From Diphasiastrum complanatum (Eukaryota > Streptophyta > Lycopodiopsida > Lycopodiales > Lycopodiaceae): DNA of 64,000 nt. A model generated the notes under the pieces. The model was not told the origin of the DNA, did not search any database, and was given only the letters and a program-made list of their open reading frames with translations. The first letter of the stretch is position 1, and every line of letters starts with the position of its first letter. The translations under genes and the position numbers were made by a program. Shown here one piece after another: positions 10,031-23,008 of the stretch. The DNA is taken from contig CM055099.1 of NCBI GenBank assembly GCA_029204225.1, positions 63,673,469 to 63,737,468 of the forward strand, read 5' to 3'.

Positions 10031-11367
10031 AGCTGTCGTCTAAAGTTTATTTTAGATAAGTTTGAATGAATTTTTTTCTCTCTTTAATCCATCTCTCACT
10101 AGCCCGATTGTGTCATTAGCAAATAGTATCAAATACATTCCTAGCTCTGAAACTTCTTAATGATGTACCAATATCTCTAATTGGCCTATAACTCTTTATC
10201 GTTTTTTTTGCAAACATTGTTCTATGGATTCTGATGATGTTTTTTTTGTGTGTGTTAATCCAACAGACATACTACCACAATAATATCTTGAATGCAAACA
10301 CTTAAAACTTTAATAAAAAATAATAAACTTTGATATAGGGACCATGATTGCTATATTTTATTAAGCTGTTGGAATTTTCAAACATCATGTGATAGCAATC
10401 ACTTGGGAGTTTTGCAATTATTTTGGCTCATATTATTTTGTACTCTATGTATTTTGAATATATTTAACGGTATTGATATGAGTGCTCTTGAATTGCTGAT
10501 TTGTTTGTTTTGCTGCTACTTCTATAAGGAACGTGATATTTGTTTGTGAGGTTAACAATTTAATAATAAATATCGCACTTGCCATTTTAGTGAAATTGTT
10601 GAATTAAAAAAGAAAAATCATGTAGTGTGTTTTGCTTTGTTTAAGATTTAGACAATTGCACTTATTTAGGTTTTTTGTGAAAGATATAAATGGACCAATA
10701 AGTTGTCACTAATAGTAGTTGACCTTCATCTAATTATAATTTTGTGGTTGTGTTTTCTTTTGTAGGACATATACAAAATGCCTTGAATTGGATCAAAACA
10801 TTCTAGAAACTAAAAAACATATAAACTAGTGAAAATAATTCCACCAAACTTAAAGAAAATCACCAAATCTGATGAGGAAATGATGTAATGATCTGATACC
10901 AAAATTGTCATGTGCCAATCTTAGCATTAAAGCATTTAGTCCATGCTTAAAACTCACAAATAGCCTCCTCGTGGTCATTGGTGCTTCTAATTTGCATTTG
11001 GAGCCTTATTACCTTCATTTGGGCCTTACAATTATTATTACAATTTCCACCAATACAAATATGGCGTGGTTTATTAGATTACTTAATTGACTAACTTTAT
11101 TTAATAATCCTACCTTAATTTAGCACCATGACTACATTTAGTAAACTCTTTGGTTGCACACATGGGCTAATTATACACAGGACATGATAGTTTTTGTACT
11201 GAAAAAAACTCGCCAAGAGAAGCAATGTTGGACAAAAGAAATGCACCTACCTATTATCCCATAAGCAAAAACCATCTCTCTCAACCTATGAATATATACA
11301 CAAAATTCTCAATAATTTTCAAGTTCATTAATGGGTGAGCACTTTGTGGCTCACATATGTGACAAGT
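10031..11367. other. Noncoding stretch
   Basis: Low-complexity AT-rich sequence with T and A runs. No gene or element is recognised. Confidence 0.5.
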
Positions 11368-11519
11368 CCCATTTCTAATCGACGTAACCAAAGTTGTACG
11401 GATAGGACGGCCACAACAGCCTCAGTATGTTGATAAATACAAATTTTCCCATTTCTAATCGTCGTAACCAACATAGTATGAATAGCATGGCCACAACAGC
11501 CTTAGCATGTTAATATCAT
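11368..11519. repeat. 80-bp tandem duplication
   Basis: CCCATTTCTAATCG starts at 11368 and again at 11448. The two copies share the GGCCACAACAGCC block and are diverged by several substitutions. Confidence 0.7.
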
Positions 11520-11742
11520 TAAGTAAAAAATTTAGAATAATAAATGTTTGTCACATGGAGGACATTCATTGAGCGAGGCCCAAAACGTTATCAAACTCTT
11601 GCCTCTAAGGCCCAAAGCCCAAGGATCCTTGGCTATGGAAGAACATTTTTCCTATGGTTCGAACATAATAGAGTCACGAACGTACACATAGCTTGTCCGT
11701 CCTGAATCGCTTTGCTTTGCAACATTGAGCTTGGAGTCGAGG

Positions 11743-11779
11743 ATGGCCATGGAGGACAGTGGTGCTTCAACCCCCACCG
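11743..11779 (+). CDS. Possible first coding exon of an unknown gene
   Basis: An ATG in a locally GC-richer stretch opens a short frame, MAMEDSGASTPT, ending at ACCG|GTTTGT, a plausible splice donor. Nothing downstream could be tied to it with confidence. The region 11.6-13.6 kb is less AT-rich and less repeat-like than its surroundings and could be intronic. This is a guess from composition and one donor site only. Confidence 0.2.
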
Positions 11780-11898
11780 GTTTGTCTCTCTGCTCACTTC
11801 CTTATAATTGACTGCTGATCTACATGCTTATATACTCATTAATATGAAGGTGTCCGATTTGCCTTCCAAAAAAACAAAAAATTCAGTTTATGATCAGG

Positions 11899-12043
11899 AT
11901 GCAGACCTTCGTCATAAATCCCTGTGATTTTTGTGGATCTCAAGATCAATGCGAAAATACTTCATCTGCCTTGTTACAAAGAAAGTCCGAGTTTATAAGA
12001 ATGCAGATGTTTGTCATACATTCCTGTGATTTTGGTAGATCTC
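11899..12043. repeat. Spaced direct repeat, 102-bp period
   Basis: ATGCAGACCTTCGTCATA at 11899 and ATGCAGATGTTTGTCATA at 12001, each followed by CCTGTGATTTT and a GATCTC word. The two copies are about 44 bp each and diverged. Confidence 0.5.
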
Positions 12044-12063
12044 GTTCTACATGATACAAGCTG

Positions 12064-15000
12064 TTAAGTTCGTACAAGATTCGTAGCATCGTAAAACAAA
12101 AAGACAGGCTCACATTTGTCAAAAAAACGTTTAATCTTATGTGCTTCGACGTTATGGAAGGACGTATGCTTCATTGCAACGCTGATCGGAGTAACAGTGT
12201 ATTCATCAAGTATTCTGGTTGATTCGCATGTTCTATATTGAAAGCTTGACGTGAATAGGTTCAATTATGATGCCGCCATATACAACACGATTTGTGTGGA
12301 CCGTTTTAGCTCATACATTGACATTTGACGAGACTATTGCCTTAGCGGCTATTCCATGAGTTTCAATGATATTGCTCCTAATTGGTTATTTTATGTCAAA
12401 ACTTGTTTATTACAAGTAAATCTAAAAGCAACAATTGTCTAATGTCGTGCTATGCACGTATATAGTGTAACTGATTGTTACTGCTTGCTTTGAACATTCG
12501 TCTTCAGAGCGTTCCTTTATTTATATGGTAGCGGAACATTCTCCTCGCGACTGATTTACGAAGCCCTGGTCTCCCGTACCTCAATATATGTTACATATCA
12601 TGGGATGCAGTTTTCCTTCCTTACGTTGGCTCAAAGTTTAATCCTCACAAGTTTCACATTTAGTTTCAACTGTGCTTCTCTGAACTCTAGTTATATTTCA
12701 CTAATCGAATTGGTTGCAGCTTCTTTATCCTCTAAGCCCCACATCACAGCTTGAGACAACCTTTTTTTCCTTGTACGCATCATTGTAGAGTCAACTTCAA
12801 ACTTTTGAGACGTGTCCAAACTTCTTGTATAAAGCTCCTGAAATATTGCATCTAGATCAGGGCGCATTAAGTCTCTCTAGTAGCTTCATCGCATTACCCT
12901 GTCTCAAATTTTCCCTGCATAATCAACACTTTCGTAGCACTCCATTAATCTGGAATTAACTGCCAGATAACTGCAAATTTATGCACACAAAAGTGATATT
13001 ATGTTGCTGTGGTATTAGTTGGCCGTACTTGCAAAACTACTACACCTGCTCCGTAGAACTTCTTTTTTATTGGCCTATGCCTGGAACTTTGATTTCCTAA
13101 ATACAAGGAAACTGGACTTATAAATCATTGAAATGCAGGAAATTTTTATTTGTGCAATGACTACTTTATAGCCTTTGTAGAATTATATTCTCTCTGGTTG
13201 TAGTACGAGGAGGCAAATTGTTCTTTCACCACGTTGGATCACGTTATAACGTCAAATATTCTCTGTTTTTGAAGTGAATCGTTCATGGATGGAGCACTTC
13301 AGGCCGTACTTCGGGTACAGAGTAGCTTTTCTACAACAAAATTTGACAATTTCAGAGCTTCCTGAACTGAGGACGGCTGCAGGTGCGTGCCTGTACCCAA
13401 TAGACACTGATTTTTCATGGTGCACATCTCGGAAAGTATCTTACGTTACTAGGTAGAAACACGTGAATTTGGTGATGATGATCATTCTCACAATCACTTC
13501 GTTTTGTTCATCTGCGTTAATTTTGTCTTTTTCTTTGAAATGGTGAATCGTCAATAAAGTGCTAGAATTTTGAAGGACTAATACAGAGGTCCATTGCATT
13601 ATCTGGCACTAATAATCTGTTATCAAAGAGTCTGTGGAAAATCTCGATTGTGTGAGATTAGGGCCCCGTATCTGTTGAAAGAGATAATCCTAAGAGGACA
13701 TGAATCAAGCTTAGTGTCAGATTTCCGAGGCAAGCTATTCTTGAACAACAAGACAAGCAGAATGGCTACAACACATCATTCCATAATGAACAAACGAATT
13801 CAGAAACAGAAAACATTTGTGCAAAGAAGATGCAAGAGAAACGGGTATACAACGAAGAACGTTAGCGAGAGCACTAGATGGAATGAAAGTATCTCCATAC
13901 AAGTTCATAGTCTTTCGCTTCATTTGATTTATAGCCTGAAGGAACGTGGTTAAACGCTTACTATCTATTGTCAAGACTTTATTGTGACTACTCGGTCGGG
14001 AAATTATCCTGCTTGGGTAAAACAACTAATCCGTTGCGTTTGGATGTATCCCAAGGTGTATCTCAAGGTGGGAATCCAAAGGCTTGCAAGTCTCATCACA
14101 AGCATAACCTTCTTTTTGGTTTAGAGATTTCTTATTTGCTCTTGAACATCAAGTTTCATTTCACTATTGGCGACCTTTTGCTTTTGATATGGTAGCCAAT
14201 TCAAAAAGGCTTGTTACTTTAATGATCTTTATGTATTAGAGAATGGTCTTTGTAGTGACCTTTACACTAAGTTCAGCGTCCATTCTATTATGGCTCAATT
14301 TACAGCTGTTTTACCATGTGCAAAGGTCACTAAAGAGACTTTTCTCAATCATAAAGGATTGTATTGGCCATTTTACATTATGGCAAAAAATATTTTTATG
14401 GCCCATAGATTTTGCCTTTTTACGAGGTGTAGTATGTTGCCCCAAATTTTTTATAAATTGCAAAGTTTTATGGATTTCAAAATTTGTAATGTGTCATATG
14501 TCAATTTCACAAATGATAATCCACTTTAAATTTTAGTTAACGATTCTTTTTCATGAAAAAACTCAGGCACAAACTGAAACTGTAATTTCCACAATAATGA
14601 AGTTCTTTGCATGATAATTTGGTATGATACAGAATTGACTACCTACGTTAAAAGCATGATTAACTCTTTGGCTTCCTCTTGCGCTTATTGCCATGCACTT
14701 TGTTGATGATCCCTCTAGGATTCTTTTTCTATTTGCAGCATATACCTTGTTTGTTGTGAGCCATTATTCCTTCAAGGCTTGCTTAGGGATTGAGTGCATT
14801 AAATGTGCACGAATAATCGGGTTTTGTTGCCACCATGACATACTAGAGACTTTCTATATCTTGTCTATAAACTATATCACACATGTATTCCATATTTTTT
14901 TAAATGTTTTGGCCAAGTTTTATAGTTGAAACTCTCATGGGTATTAAAAGGTGCTAATAATTATGATCATTTCTTTTTTTTCATGAACCCATTTTATATG

Positions 15001-15419
15001 TGTATTTGTATTCTCAAACTATAGCAAAGGCAAAGCATTTGGATGTTGCTCATACTTCTTATATCAGTATGAAAACTGATAAGACAATATTTAGATGCTC
15101 GAGATTATTACGCAAACAACCGAAGTTAAATTTGTTATCCTTTCTACTTGTTTGATTTGATTTGATTGATTTGATTGCTCAGAATACGAGCACCAGATCA
15201 TTCAATCATTCAACAACTTCAACTCATATTCTTCAGTGCTTTGACTCTATGTATAAATAGGGAGTGCCATTATTGGTTTGACAAGTACGTACAGATTATG
15301 ATGGTTGCCAAGTTAAGTATTTAATACTAAAGATGGTAGTTGACATACCAAGTACTTACGATAGTTTGTACAAACAACAGATCACGATTGTTGAATAGAC
15401 TTGAATTTGTAGGGCCTAG
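12064..15419. other. Noncoding stretch, no supported gene
   Basis: Mixed sequence with scattered frames up to 119 codons (13594-13953). None matches a family I recognise and none has convincing exon borders. No transposon proteins are seen. Confidence 0.4.
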
Positions 15420-15700
15420 TCATAAAAGTTGTGAGTAGGTGTAAAGTGTAGGCCCATAAGCAGGCATAAAAACTCGTAAGTAGTCATAAGGCATAAGCCC
15501 ACAAGCAGGCGTAAAAGCCCATAATCAATCATAAAGTGTAGGCACGTGAGCAGGCGTAAAAGCTCATAACTAGTCGTAAAGCTCATAAGCAGTTGTAAAG
15601 TGTAGGCCCATAAGAAGGCATAAAAACTCTTAACCAGTCATAAAGCTCGTAACTAGTTGTAAGGTCTTAAGTGGTGATAAGATTGTAAGTAGCTGTAAAT
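15420..15700. repeat. Degenerate short tandem repeat (about 18-19 bp)
   Basis: Repeats of the form YRTAAAGCTCATAANNAGT run head to tail, interspersed with longer variants containing GTGTAGGCCCATAAGCAGG. Copies are poorly conserved. The array lies in noncoding DNA. Confidence 0.6.
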
Positions 15701-17088
15701 AGTCGAAAGGCTTGAAAACAACCATAATCATAACAAGTATATTTCTACATTGTTTTGTAGTCCTTTGTATTTATGTAGATTGTTTCAAATGCTTTGTAAT
15801 TCTTGCAAACTGTTTAAAGATATAATACAACTAGACACTTGCCAGGTCCTTATTAATATAGAATTAGATAGGAAATCTAAAAAAAGGTAGATATGATATA
15901 GTGATTGAGACAAGTTATATCAGTGGTAATGGTCAGTAATAGGTGTGGAAAGTCAAAACATGTTTCGAAAAGTCAAATTAATTGATGATTTTTTGGACAT
16001 GTTGCATTGTTGTGCACTGATGCCTTGACCTCCAAGCTTGAGGCTTCTTGGATAGTTAGCATATTTTTTAGGCTTTTTTTACTACATATCAAAGCCAACA
16101 TACCGGCATACTAGTTATCGATAGTCATGCTATTGTGTGTTTTCAACTATTTGAACTCTAATTGATATGGAATAAAACTTGACCAGTCCTATTCACAATA
16201 TATAAGCCATTATTGATTCCACATATGAGTTTTTATCATCTTGAAGCTATCATCTCGATCATAGAAAGTGTGTAATTGGTACCCATTTTTTCTATTATGC
16301 ACGGTAGAAAAGTCACAGTCATTACATTTAGAGCTACTTCTATACATGTGGCCTACCCCACCATAGAGTTAACATGTTTTGGATCGAAATTGATTTGTTG
16401 ATATTAATCAAATTGTAGCATGTTATAGCGTGATAGAAAGAAAAAATCGATAACTTTGTGATGGTGTTAATACATTTTAAAGGTCACACATGCATGTGGA
16501 GCCGCATCAAAAAGACACTTTTTATTTTATATTCAGTCATAGATATGAAAGAAAAATGTATGTTGTTTGGGCAAACTAGGCACTTTTCCAAAAATTGATC
16601 ATGTAATAGGAGCTAGAGGGGTTGGGCATACCATTAAGGAGGGGAAAAAATAAAAAAATTCATTCTTAACTCATCTCTCTTCTCCACCTACAAGTGTAGG
16701 TGAGCAAGGAGAAGGGAGATATATTATCCATTGTGCTTTCAAGTGTGCAAGGTGTGGAAATCCTTTGTTGGAGAAAGGAGAGGTTTTAGTACCATCACCA
16801 AGTGGACCCATGTGGAGAATACTACCATAATGGTAGACTTATCATAGACAAAGGATGAGTTTATGTGCCTATCTTTAATGTGGCATATGTGGTGACCTTT
16901 ATTCCTAATCATTTTCTCTTTTGGTTACTCTAGTGTCAAGTGCATGGCTTGAGGAGAAAAGAGATCTTATCCTCGAGTTTTGAACTTCCAACATGTGAAA
17001 GTAGGCTTATAAGTTTATATTCTTGAAGGCTAGATTTGAAGATTGTTAGCAAGAAAATATAAAAGAAGAAATAAAACACCGTGGCATG
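15701..17088. other. Noncoding stretch
   Basis: No coding sequence recognised. The block leads up to the LTR at 17089 and may be element debris, but I cannot classify it. Confidence 0.4.
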
Positions 17089-17884
17089 TGTATTGTAAGT
17101 CCACATGTGATTAATTGTTAATAAACTTCTACCATGGCATGTGTGTTATAAGACTATGAGTAGAAGCTTTCCTTTGCTTAGTAAGTTCTAAACTTCTAAA
17201 CTTAGGAAACTTAAGTTAGCAAACTGAAGTTTAGAAATAAAAGATTCTAAGTTTAACTTGAGTTCTAAGTTTAGGAACTCAAGCTTCTAAGTTTAGAAGT
17301 TGTGAGACTTAGAATAGTGAGTTAGAAAAGTAATCCCATAAGTTAGTGGAAACTTATGAAGGCCCTCTTGCTATAAAAAGAGAGGCATTTTCTTTGTAAA
17401 CAACACATTGAGATTAACATGCTTATCTTGTGATTAATCTTACTATCTTCTTGTGTTTTCTTTGCAAGGTGAATAGCTTGAGGGAAGGTGCTCGGGCCTC
17501 CTCTTGCCTCCTTTCATAGACTTTTATATTGTGGGATGTCTTATGAATGTTCTTCTGCTTTAAAGTAGCCACAATTCTATTTCTTATATCCTTTGGGTGT
17601 TAGCTAGGTCCTAGATTGACGGGTTTTTGCTAGTTGGGCAAGCCTTAGCAAGCCTAAGCAAGCCCTAGTTTAGTTAAATCACTTGTTAGTTGGGTAAGCC
17701 TTAACAAGCCTAGTTAGATTGTTTTTAGTTCCCGAGCACCATATGGGAAGCCTTGGTGCTCTTCCTTTTTGTTTGTAAGTTTATGTAGATCTTAAAAAGT
17801 GGGCGGACCGGTCTACCACTTACTACAACCATTACATGGATAGATCTAAAATAGTCACTGCACAAATAGCGTTTACTTACAACA
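17089..17884 (+). repeat. 5' LTR of the gag-protease element
   Basis: Begins TGTATTGTAAGT and ends ACTTACAACA, imperfect inverted ends. It has a TATA-like CTATAAAAAG at 17371-17380 and is followed at once by a primer-binding-type sequence. It shares most of its length with 27919-28516. The exact start is uncertain because GGCATGTGT also recurs inside the LTR at about 17135. Confidence 0.7.
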
Positions 17885-17900
17885 TTGGCGCCGTTGCCAC
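17885..17900 (+). promoter_or_regulatory. Primer binding site, gag-protease element
   Basis: TTGGCGCCGTTGCCAC follows the LTR. TGGCGCCGTTGCC is the common plant Ty3/gypsy-type start, resembling the complement of a tRNA 3' end. Confidence 0.65.
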
Positions 17901-18286
17901 TTTTTAAGTTTTCTTACATAGCCTACTTTTCTTCTTTTTTCTGTTGCTATATGCTTGTGTGCGTGTTTGCATGTTATCCTTTTCACACCGCGGAACCTGT
18001 CTTCTTTCCAGGTCCTAACAGAGTTGATGCGCAACCTATCAATTCGGGGCGGAGAAACAAAAAGTGTCACCTTGGGCATTTCACTGAAAGAAGTGGTCCA
18101 AGTGACATTTTTTGTCATCAAACAAGTATATCAGAATTTGTGGGCTGTCTGTAGCCATAGCATGACATCACCTTTCAGCCTATCACCTCTGCGAATTTTG
18201 ACCCTATTCAAATTTCCAGAAATCAATCTGTGTTATTGACAAATCTCTCTATTTTCTAACTAAGTCTTCATCTTAGAATTTGCCAA

Positions 18287-18348
18287 TCCTACTAAGGCTA
18301 GATCTGTGAAAGATCAGTCCTACTAAGGCTAGATCTGTGAAAGATCAG
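18287..18348. repeat. 31-bp exact tandem duplication
   Basis: A 31-base unit starting TCCTACTAAGGCTAG occurs at 18287 and again at 18318, in the leader of the gag element. Confidence 0.8.
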
Positions 18349-18787
18349 TCCTTTGGAAGCTCTGCAAGTTCTGTCTCAGAGAGTTAGTCTGATTTCTGCA
18401 AAACAAGCATTTTTTTCCACTATTGAACTCAGCTGCTAGAAAAACATAGTTTCAGAATTCGCCGACCATCCCATGAAATCGCCCACAGTTTGAAACTTTG
18501 ACAGACACCCTCTACGAATTTCTTCCTTTACAAAAACAAATAAAAATAATAAAATATCAGTATCTTCTCAGTGAAAACTCTCTAACAGAATTTGCGAGTA
18601 CTGTATTATGCTTAATCAGTCTGTCTGTGATTCATACTCCTGCCTGCAAGTTTTGTTGCTTTAAAAAAGTCTAGATTCTTGTCAAAACTCACTATTTTGC
18701 AAAAAACTTGTCTTTTTGACCTTTTTGACAAAATATAGTATTGTACTGTTCATATCCTAATCCTCTACGTTTGGAAAGAAGAATTTT

Positions 18788-19376
18788 TTGAATCGATGCA
18801 CCAAAGTACGATGGAGAATCTGACCCAATTAGATTTCTCCAAGACTTTGATAACGCATGTCGCTTCTATGGAGACACTTCTGAAACTGAAAAGCTCAGAT
18901 TGTTTCCTATTGTCCTCTATGGAACCGCCAAAGAGTGGTATCTCAACCTGGAAACTCCTGATCTCATTTCTTGGGATACTGTCAAAGATGCTCTTATCAA
19001 GCACCCTAAACCATTCAAACTGACTCAAAGCCCATTCATGCAGATAACACACATCAAGATGCACCGCTAGGAGCTACATTGAGCGTTTGAAACGTCTCAA
19101 GGTAGAATGTGTCGATGAAAATATCACCAAACGTATGGCCATCAAACTGTTCTTGGTTGGACTCCCTAAAAGTATCCATCGAGAGCTGAAACTAGTTGAT
19201 CTTTATGATCAACTTAAGGATGTAATGACTGATGTCATTCACAAAAAAGATGAGGGGTCCGATGAGGACTTTGATAACTGTGAAAAGAAATCCAAGAATC
19301 CCGAACGTCTTCATAACTTGAAGCTTGAGAATACAGCCCAATCTTTAGAAATCCTACATCAGATGGAAACTTGGTA
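18788..19376 (+). pseudogene. Gypsy-type gag relic
   Basis: The frame around 18795-19066 reads YDGESDPIRFLQDFDNAC, then KLRLFPIVLYGTAKEWY and SWDTVKDAL, which is the retrotransposon gag fold of Ty3/gypsy elements. A stop and frameshift at about 19067 move the reading into the frame from 19087: YIERLKRLKVECV and LFLVGLPKSIHREL. Further on, at about 19475-19520, a degenerate knuckle reads CPICSXNHTTNECPL. Gag would form the particle shell. The frame breaks and an internal stop mark this as a decayed copy. Confidence 0.7.
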
Positions 19377-19684
19377 GAAGACTCAACAAACCACATTGAG
19401 AAACTAACTACTGATTTTCATAAAGCTATGAAAGATATTGCTGGCAAATCCTTTCCATCAAGAGAAAATGTTTGGTGTCCTATCTGTTCATAGAACCACA
19501 CTACTAATGAGTGCCCCCTATTGAAAACCCATTACCCATTAGCACCCAGACCTATGTATCAGCTTTATTCAATCCACAACAACCCATGTCGCGGCCAGGG
19601 GCTTATCAACCATGACCAACTGCACCAAATCAGTTCCAACCATGCCACCAGTTTGTCGTTGATCAACCTGTTTCACAACCAGCT

Positions 19685-20570
19685 GTGCATTTTATTGATC
19701 CAAATTTCATAGATCCAACAACTTATTTTGTGGACAACACTACTCCACTAGGATACTTCTCTGAGCCAGTGGTATATTATCCATATGATCCTAAAACTCA
19801 AGTGATTGACCCAAATGCCCCAATATTTGATCCAAACCAAGTTGTGTTTGCAGCACAACAATTTCCTACAATACGTGGATGTTTTATCTATGCAGGTAAT
19901 CCGCTCAGTGAAAAGAGCAATATCAAGATTCCAGCTACTCATCGCCAATCCCAAGAAGTATTAACTGTGTTAGATGGTGGCTCATGCATCAATATCATCT
20001 GCACGTCTCTCATGTTGGAATGGAACCTGAAAGACAAACTCACCAAACCTACTTGTCAGCTCAAGATGGTTGATCAAATGGGTGTTCTGACCTTCAGGAT
20101 TCCTCCCACAAATTTTGGTTAATATGGGAGACTTGAAATTCACCATAGACCTGGTTGTACTCGATATTCTTAGTAATGCCTATTCTTATGAGTTATTGCT
20201 TGGTCTCACCAATGCAAAGGTCATTCATGACTGAAGCAAAGGACAAGTAACTTTTGGTAATAGGGAGAGGTCCATCACCATTGATTCATTTGGAAAGCTC
20301 AAACCAACACGATACCATGATGATGATTCATCTACTACAAATTCTGTGTTTGAGCCATACCCGTCCATTCAAGAGAAAGGTCATTATGTTAAATCTATCG
20401 ATATTATAAACTGGAGCCATAGTTTGATTACGATTGATTGTGTGAATGTTGATTATTGTGCTAAAAATCATACAAAAGGATCGCCAAGTGAAGATTCGAC
20501 TAGATCCTGTTGCATGCAACCAAAAGAACACCCGTGGAGCAAAACCACTCAACCAATAGGAAATGGCTAG
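19685..20570 (+). pseudogene. Gypsy-type aspartic protease relic
   Basis: The frame 19685-20122 contains EVLTVLDGGSCINII, the retroviral-type protease active site (D-G-G-S in place of D-S/T-G). A frameshift at about 20110 leads to NMGDLKFTIDLVVLDI and YELLLGLTNAKVIHD, the C-terminal strands of the domain. The part to 20570 is open but not recognised. A polymerase should follow in an autonomous gypsy element but does not. Confidence 0.6.
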
Positions 20571-20904
20571 TCAATACCCTACCCACTCCACCACCACGCC
20601 ATGGTGAATGAATGCAAGATAAGGAGGGGATCCTAGCTCTTAGATAAGAAGATCCAATAGGGAGATGGGCGAGTTTCTACTGGTATATATTCTCTCCCAC
20701 GAGGAGAGAATATTCCTCTTAGGATTATCATGCAAACTGAATAAACAAATGACCTCCTATTCATGCATTATAGCACTCAAACACCATGCAAGTGCTCTTA
20801 TGTCCAATTATAGGTCTGGATCCTCACATGATTATTAATTATTTTATCGGCCAAGCCCGGAATGACGACGCATAACTAATAACCACAAGGATCGCCAAGT
20901 GTTG

Positions 20905-21653
20905 TACTTTTAGTTTCTTCCTATATTCTATCATGGCAGTCTCCCATCTAATAGAATTAGAATGATCCTAAAATGCATTGTGTAGGGTAAGTTCGGGTAA
21001 GATTCACTCAGGTCACTGTCATTGTTTGCCTAGGTATCTTTTAAGGCGGTCTCCCTACTAGAAAATGGTTCTAATTATGAAGAGAATGATTAAGTTTACT
21101 ATGGTTGTTCCCAACTAGTGATTTCCGACTAAGAAGTAAAAACAATCCTAGTTAACTCCACAAGGGTTGGAGAGTAAGATAAACTAATTATCCCATAAGC
21201 AAATACAAACAACCCAAAGGAGAAGGCCTAGTGCGGCTCGAGCACCTACCACAAAGTATTCAATCACCAATGGGAACACAAGCAAGCATAGAAGGATGAC
21301 ACATAAGTGCTTTATTATATTAATAGCTTGTACAAGTGTTGTTGAAGGTACACATCCACTTCCATATATGGCAAGAGTGGTGGGCCTATGCTCTAACATG
21401 CTTATGGGACTAAGTCTTAGCTTAATGCTAATTAACTTGTAAAGTGCCTTATCTAAACAAATGAAGTGCACTTACAATAAACTTAGAATTAAACCTGAAC
21501 TTAGGAATTAACTTTGAAGTTAGGAATTAAATCTTAAACTTAGACTTTCTAAGTTGAATCATTACAAATGATTATTTGTTATAATTAAACTTAAATAGTA
21601 TAAGGTTTTTCTAAACCTTTTATTTGAATTTACTTGTGGGCTTACAAAACACA
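20905..21653 (-). repeat. Related LTR-like block on the minus strand
   Basis: Read on the minus strand from 21653 it begins GGCATGTGTTTTGTAAGCCC, close to the start of the 17089 LTR (GGCATGTGTATTGTAAGTCC). It has the same AAGTTTAAG-rich following segment and a comparable length. Near its end lies CTTGGCGATCC, similar in position and wording to a primer binding site. It may be an inverted, diverged second element of the family. No internal coding sequence on the minus strand supports it. Confidence 0.35.
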
Positions 21654-21659
21654 TGCCAC

Positions 21660-22916
21660 AATATCTTGGGCTAGCACAAGGGCTAGCAATATCCCCCTAT
21701 TTATTGGATTGGCAGTCTCATGCCAATGGCAGTTGCTCTTTGCCGGGCTGTTTCATCGTAGGTCTCCTTATTGAGCGTCACATGATGGCATGCAGCTCTT
21801 TGCCAACATGCTCAAACATCTACCATTGTAGCTTATTCAAGAAGGGCCGTGGGCCATAATAATGGAGCATGTTCTAGAGAAAGCCATGCATTTGCCAAAT
21901 TTCAATCATATCGACATGAAGGGCGCTTATCATGGGGGGCCGCACGATAATAAAGCCGAGCCACATTGAGGTGATCCATCTCGGTGACTAAGGGCTTATT
22001 GAGATTTAATAGAATGGGAGGCAATGAATGATCCAATGAGACACCAAGGCTGCCAAGAAGGCGATAAGGTTGCAATTGTCAATGAAATAGCGCACATCCC
22101 TTATATAATTGACTGCAATTTGAAATGAGATCTCTGGTCGGATCTTCTATTCGTACATATTGTGTAAGAGTAGGCAAATAAATCTTGTTGGTCGTGAACT
22201 CTGGTGTGAACGATTCACGCCGTTTGAGAGGGCAATATTCTAAATTTACCCACATATATGTGGGTAGCATAGGAATGCCGACTTATTTAATAAAAACATA
22301 GCCCGTTTCCAAGCTGGTTGAGGTTCTAGTGCTTGAACTTTGGCTTTATGCATGCGACACTGCTTGAGATATTGGGTTTTGGGACCAATTACCACTAGCG
22401 GCCCAAAAGACAGTGTGATTGGTCAATGAGCTGCAATACAACATTTTTGGCACGTTAGAGTTGGATCTAGTTTTGGAGGTGGACAATCATTTGCTGCTGC
22501 TGCTGGATTTGTGCATTGAGGGTCTGGATATAACTATTGTTGATTGAGATCAACCACCAGCATTGTCTAATCCCGCTGAAGCTATGAAATGGCTCCATCT
22601 TCTACTTTCCTCCAACCTGCAAAACACCATGACAAACCTTACTACGGAGCGAGACGACACATTGGCAGCAATAATAGCAACACGTTCCACTATGAAGGAT
22701 CACTTGGAATAGGTCAAATTCATAGATTTTGCACCTCCAACTATTCTTGAGGGAACTCAGATCCTAGTGGTGGCATATCAACAATTGGCGCAGAAGCTAA
22801 AGGCCACGAAAAAACCCCATTGACACCACTAACATTCCTACCATCCAACCCCGGTTTTCTCCTAACACCTGCCTACTGAATCCAATCCCTCACCACCTTT
22901 CAGCCCTCAACCCATA
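21660..22916. other. Unclassified stretch inside the nested element
   Basis: Less AT-rich than the surroundings. Around 22600-22820 a plus-strand frame reads NLTTERDDTLAAI and QQLAQKLKATKKPH, which looks like a coiled coil and could be a gag-like remnant. Otherwise nothing is recognised. Confidence 0.35.
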
Positions 22917-23008
22917 TCGGTAAAACCGTAGGCCGAACAATCAGGTTGCTCTGAGGGAATCTGAGTGTTCCTAATTAGGCGACGTTTCCGGAGAAACTCG
23001 ATGTTTCT

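Noticed and set aside
9678-10031. 117-codon minus-strand frame with repeated LKFCELLDLAS-like segments
   Set aside because: The repetition comes from the 66-bp tandem repeat; no homologue is recognised.
13594-13953. 119-codon plus-strand frame
   Set aside because: No recognisable domain, no convincing start or splice context, and overlapping frames on the other strand.
14243-14536. 97-codon hydrophobic frame
   Set aside because: Hydrophobicity follows from T-rich sequence, a second frame overlaps it, and no family is recognised.
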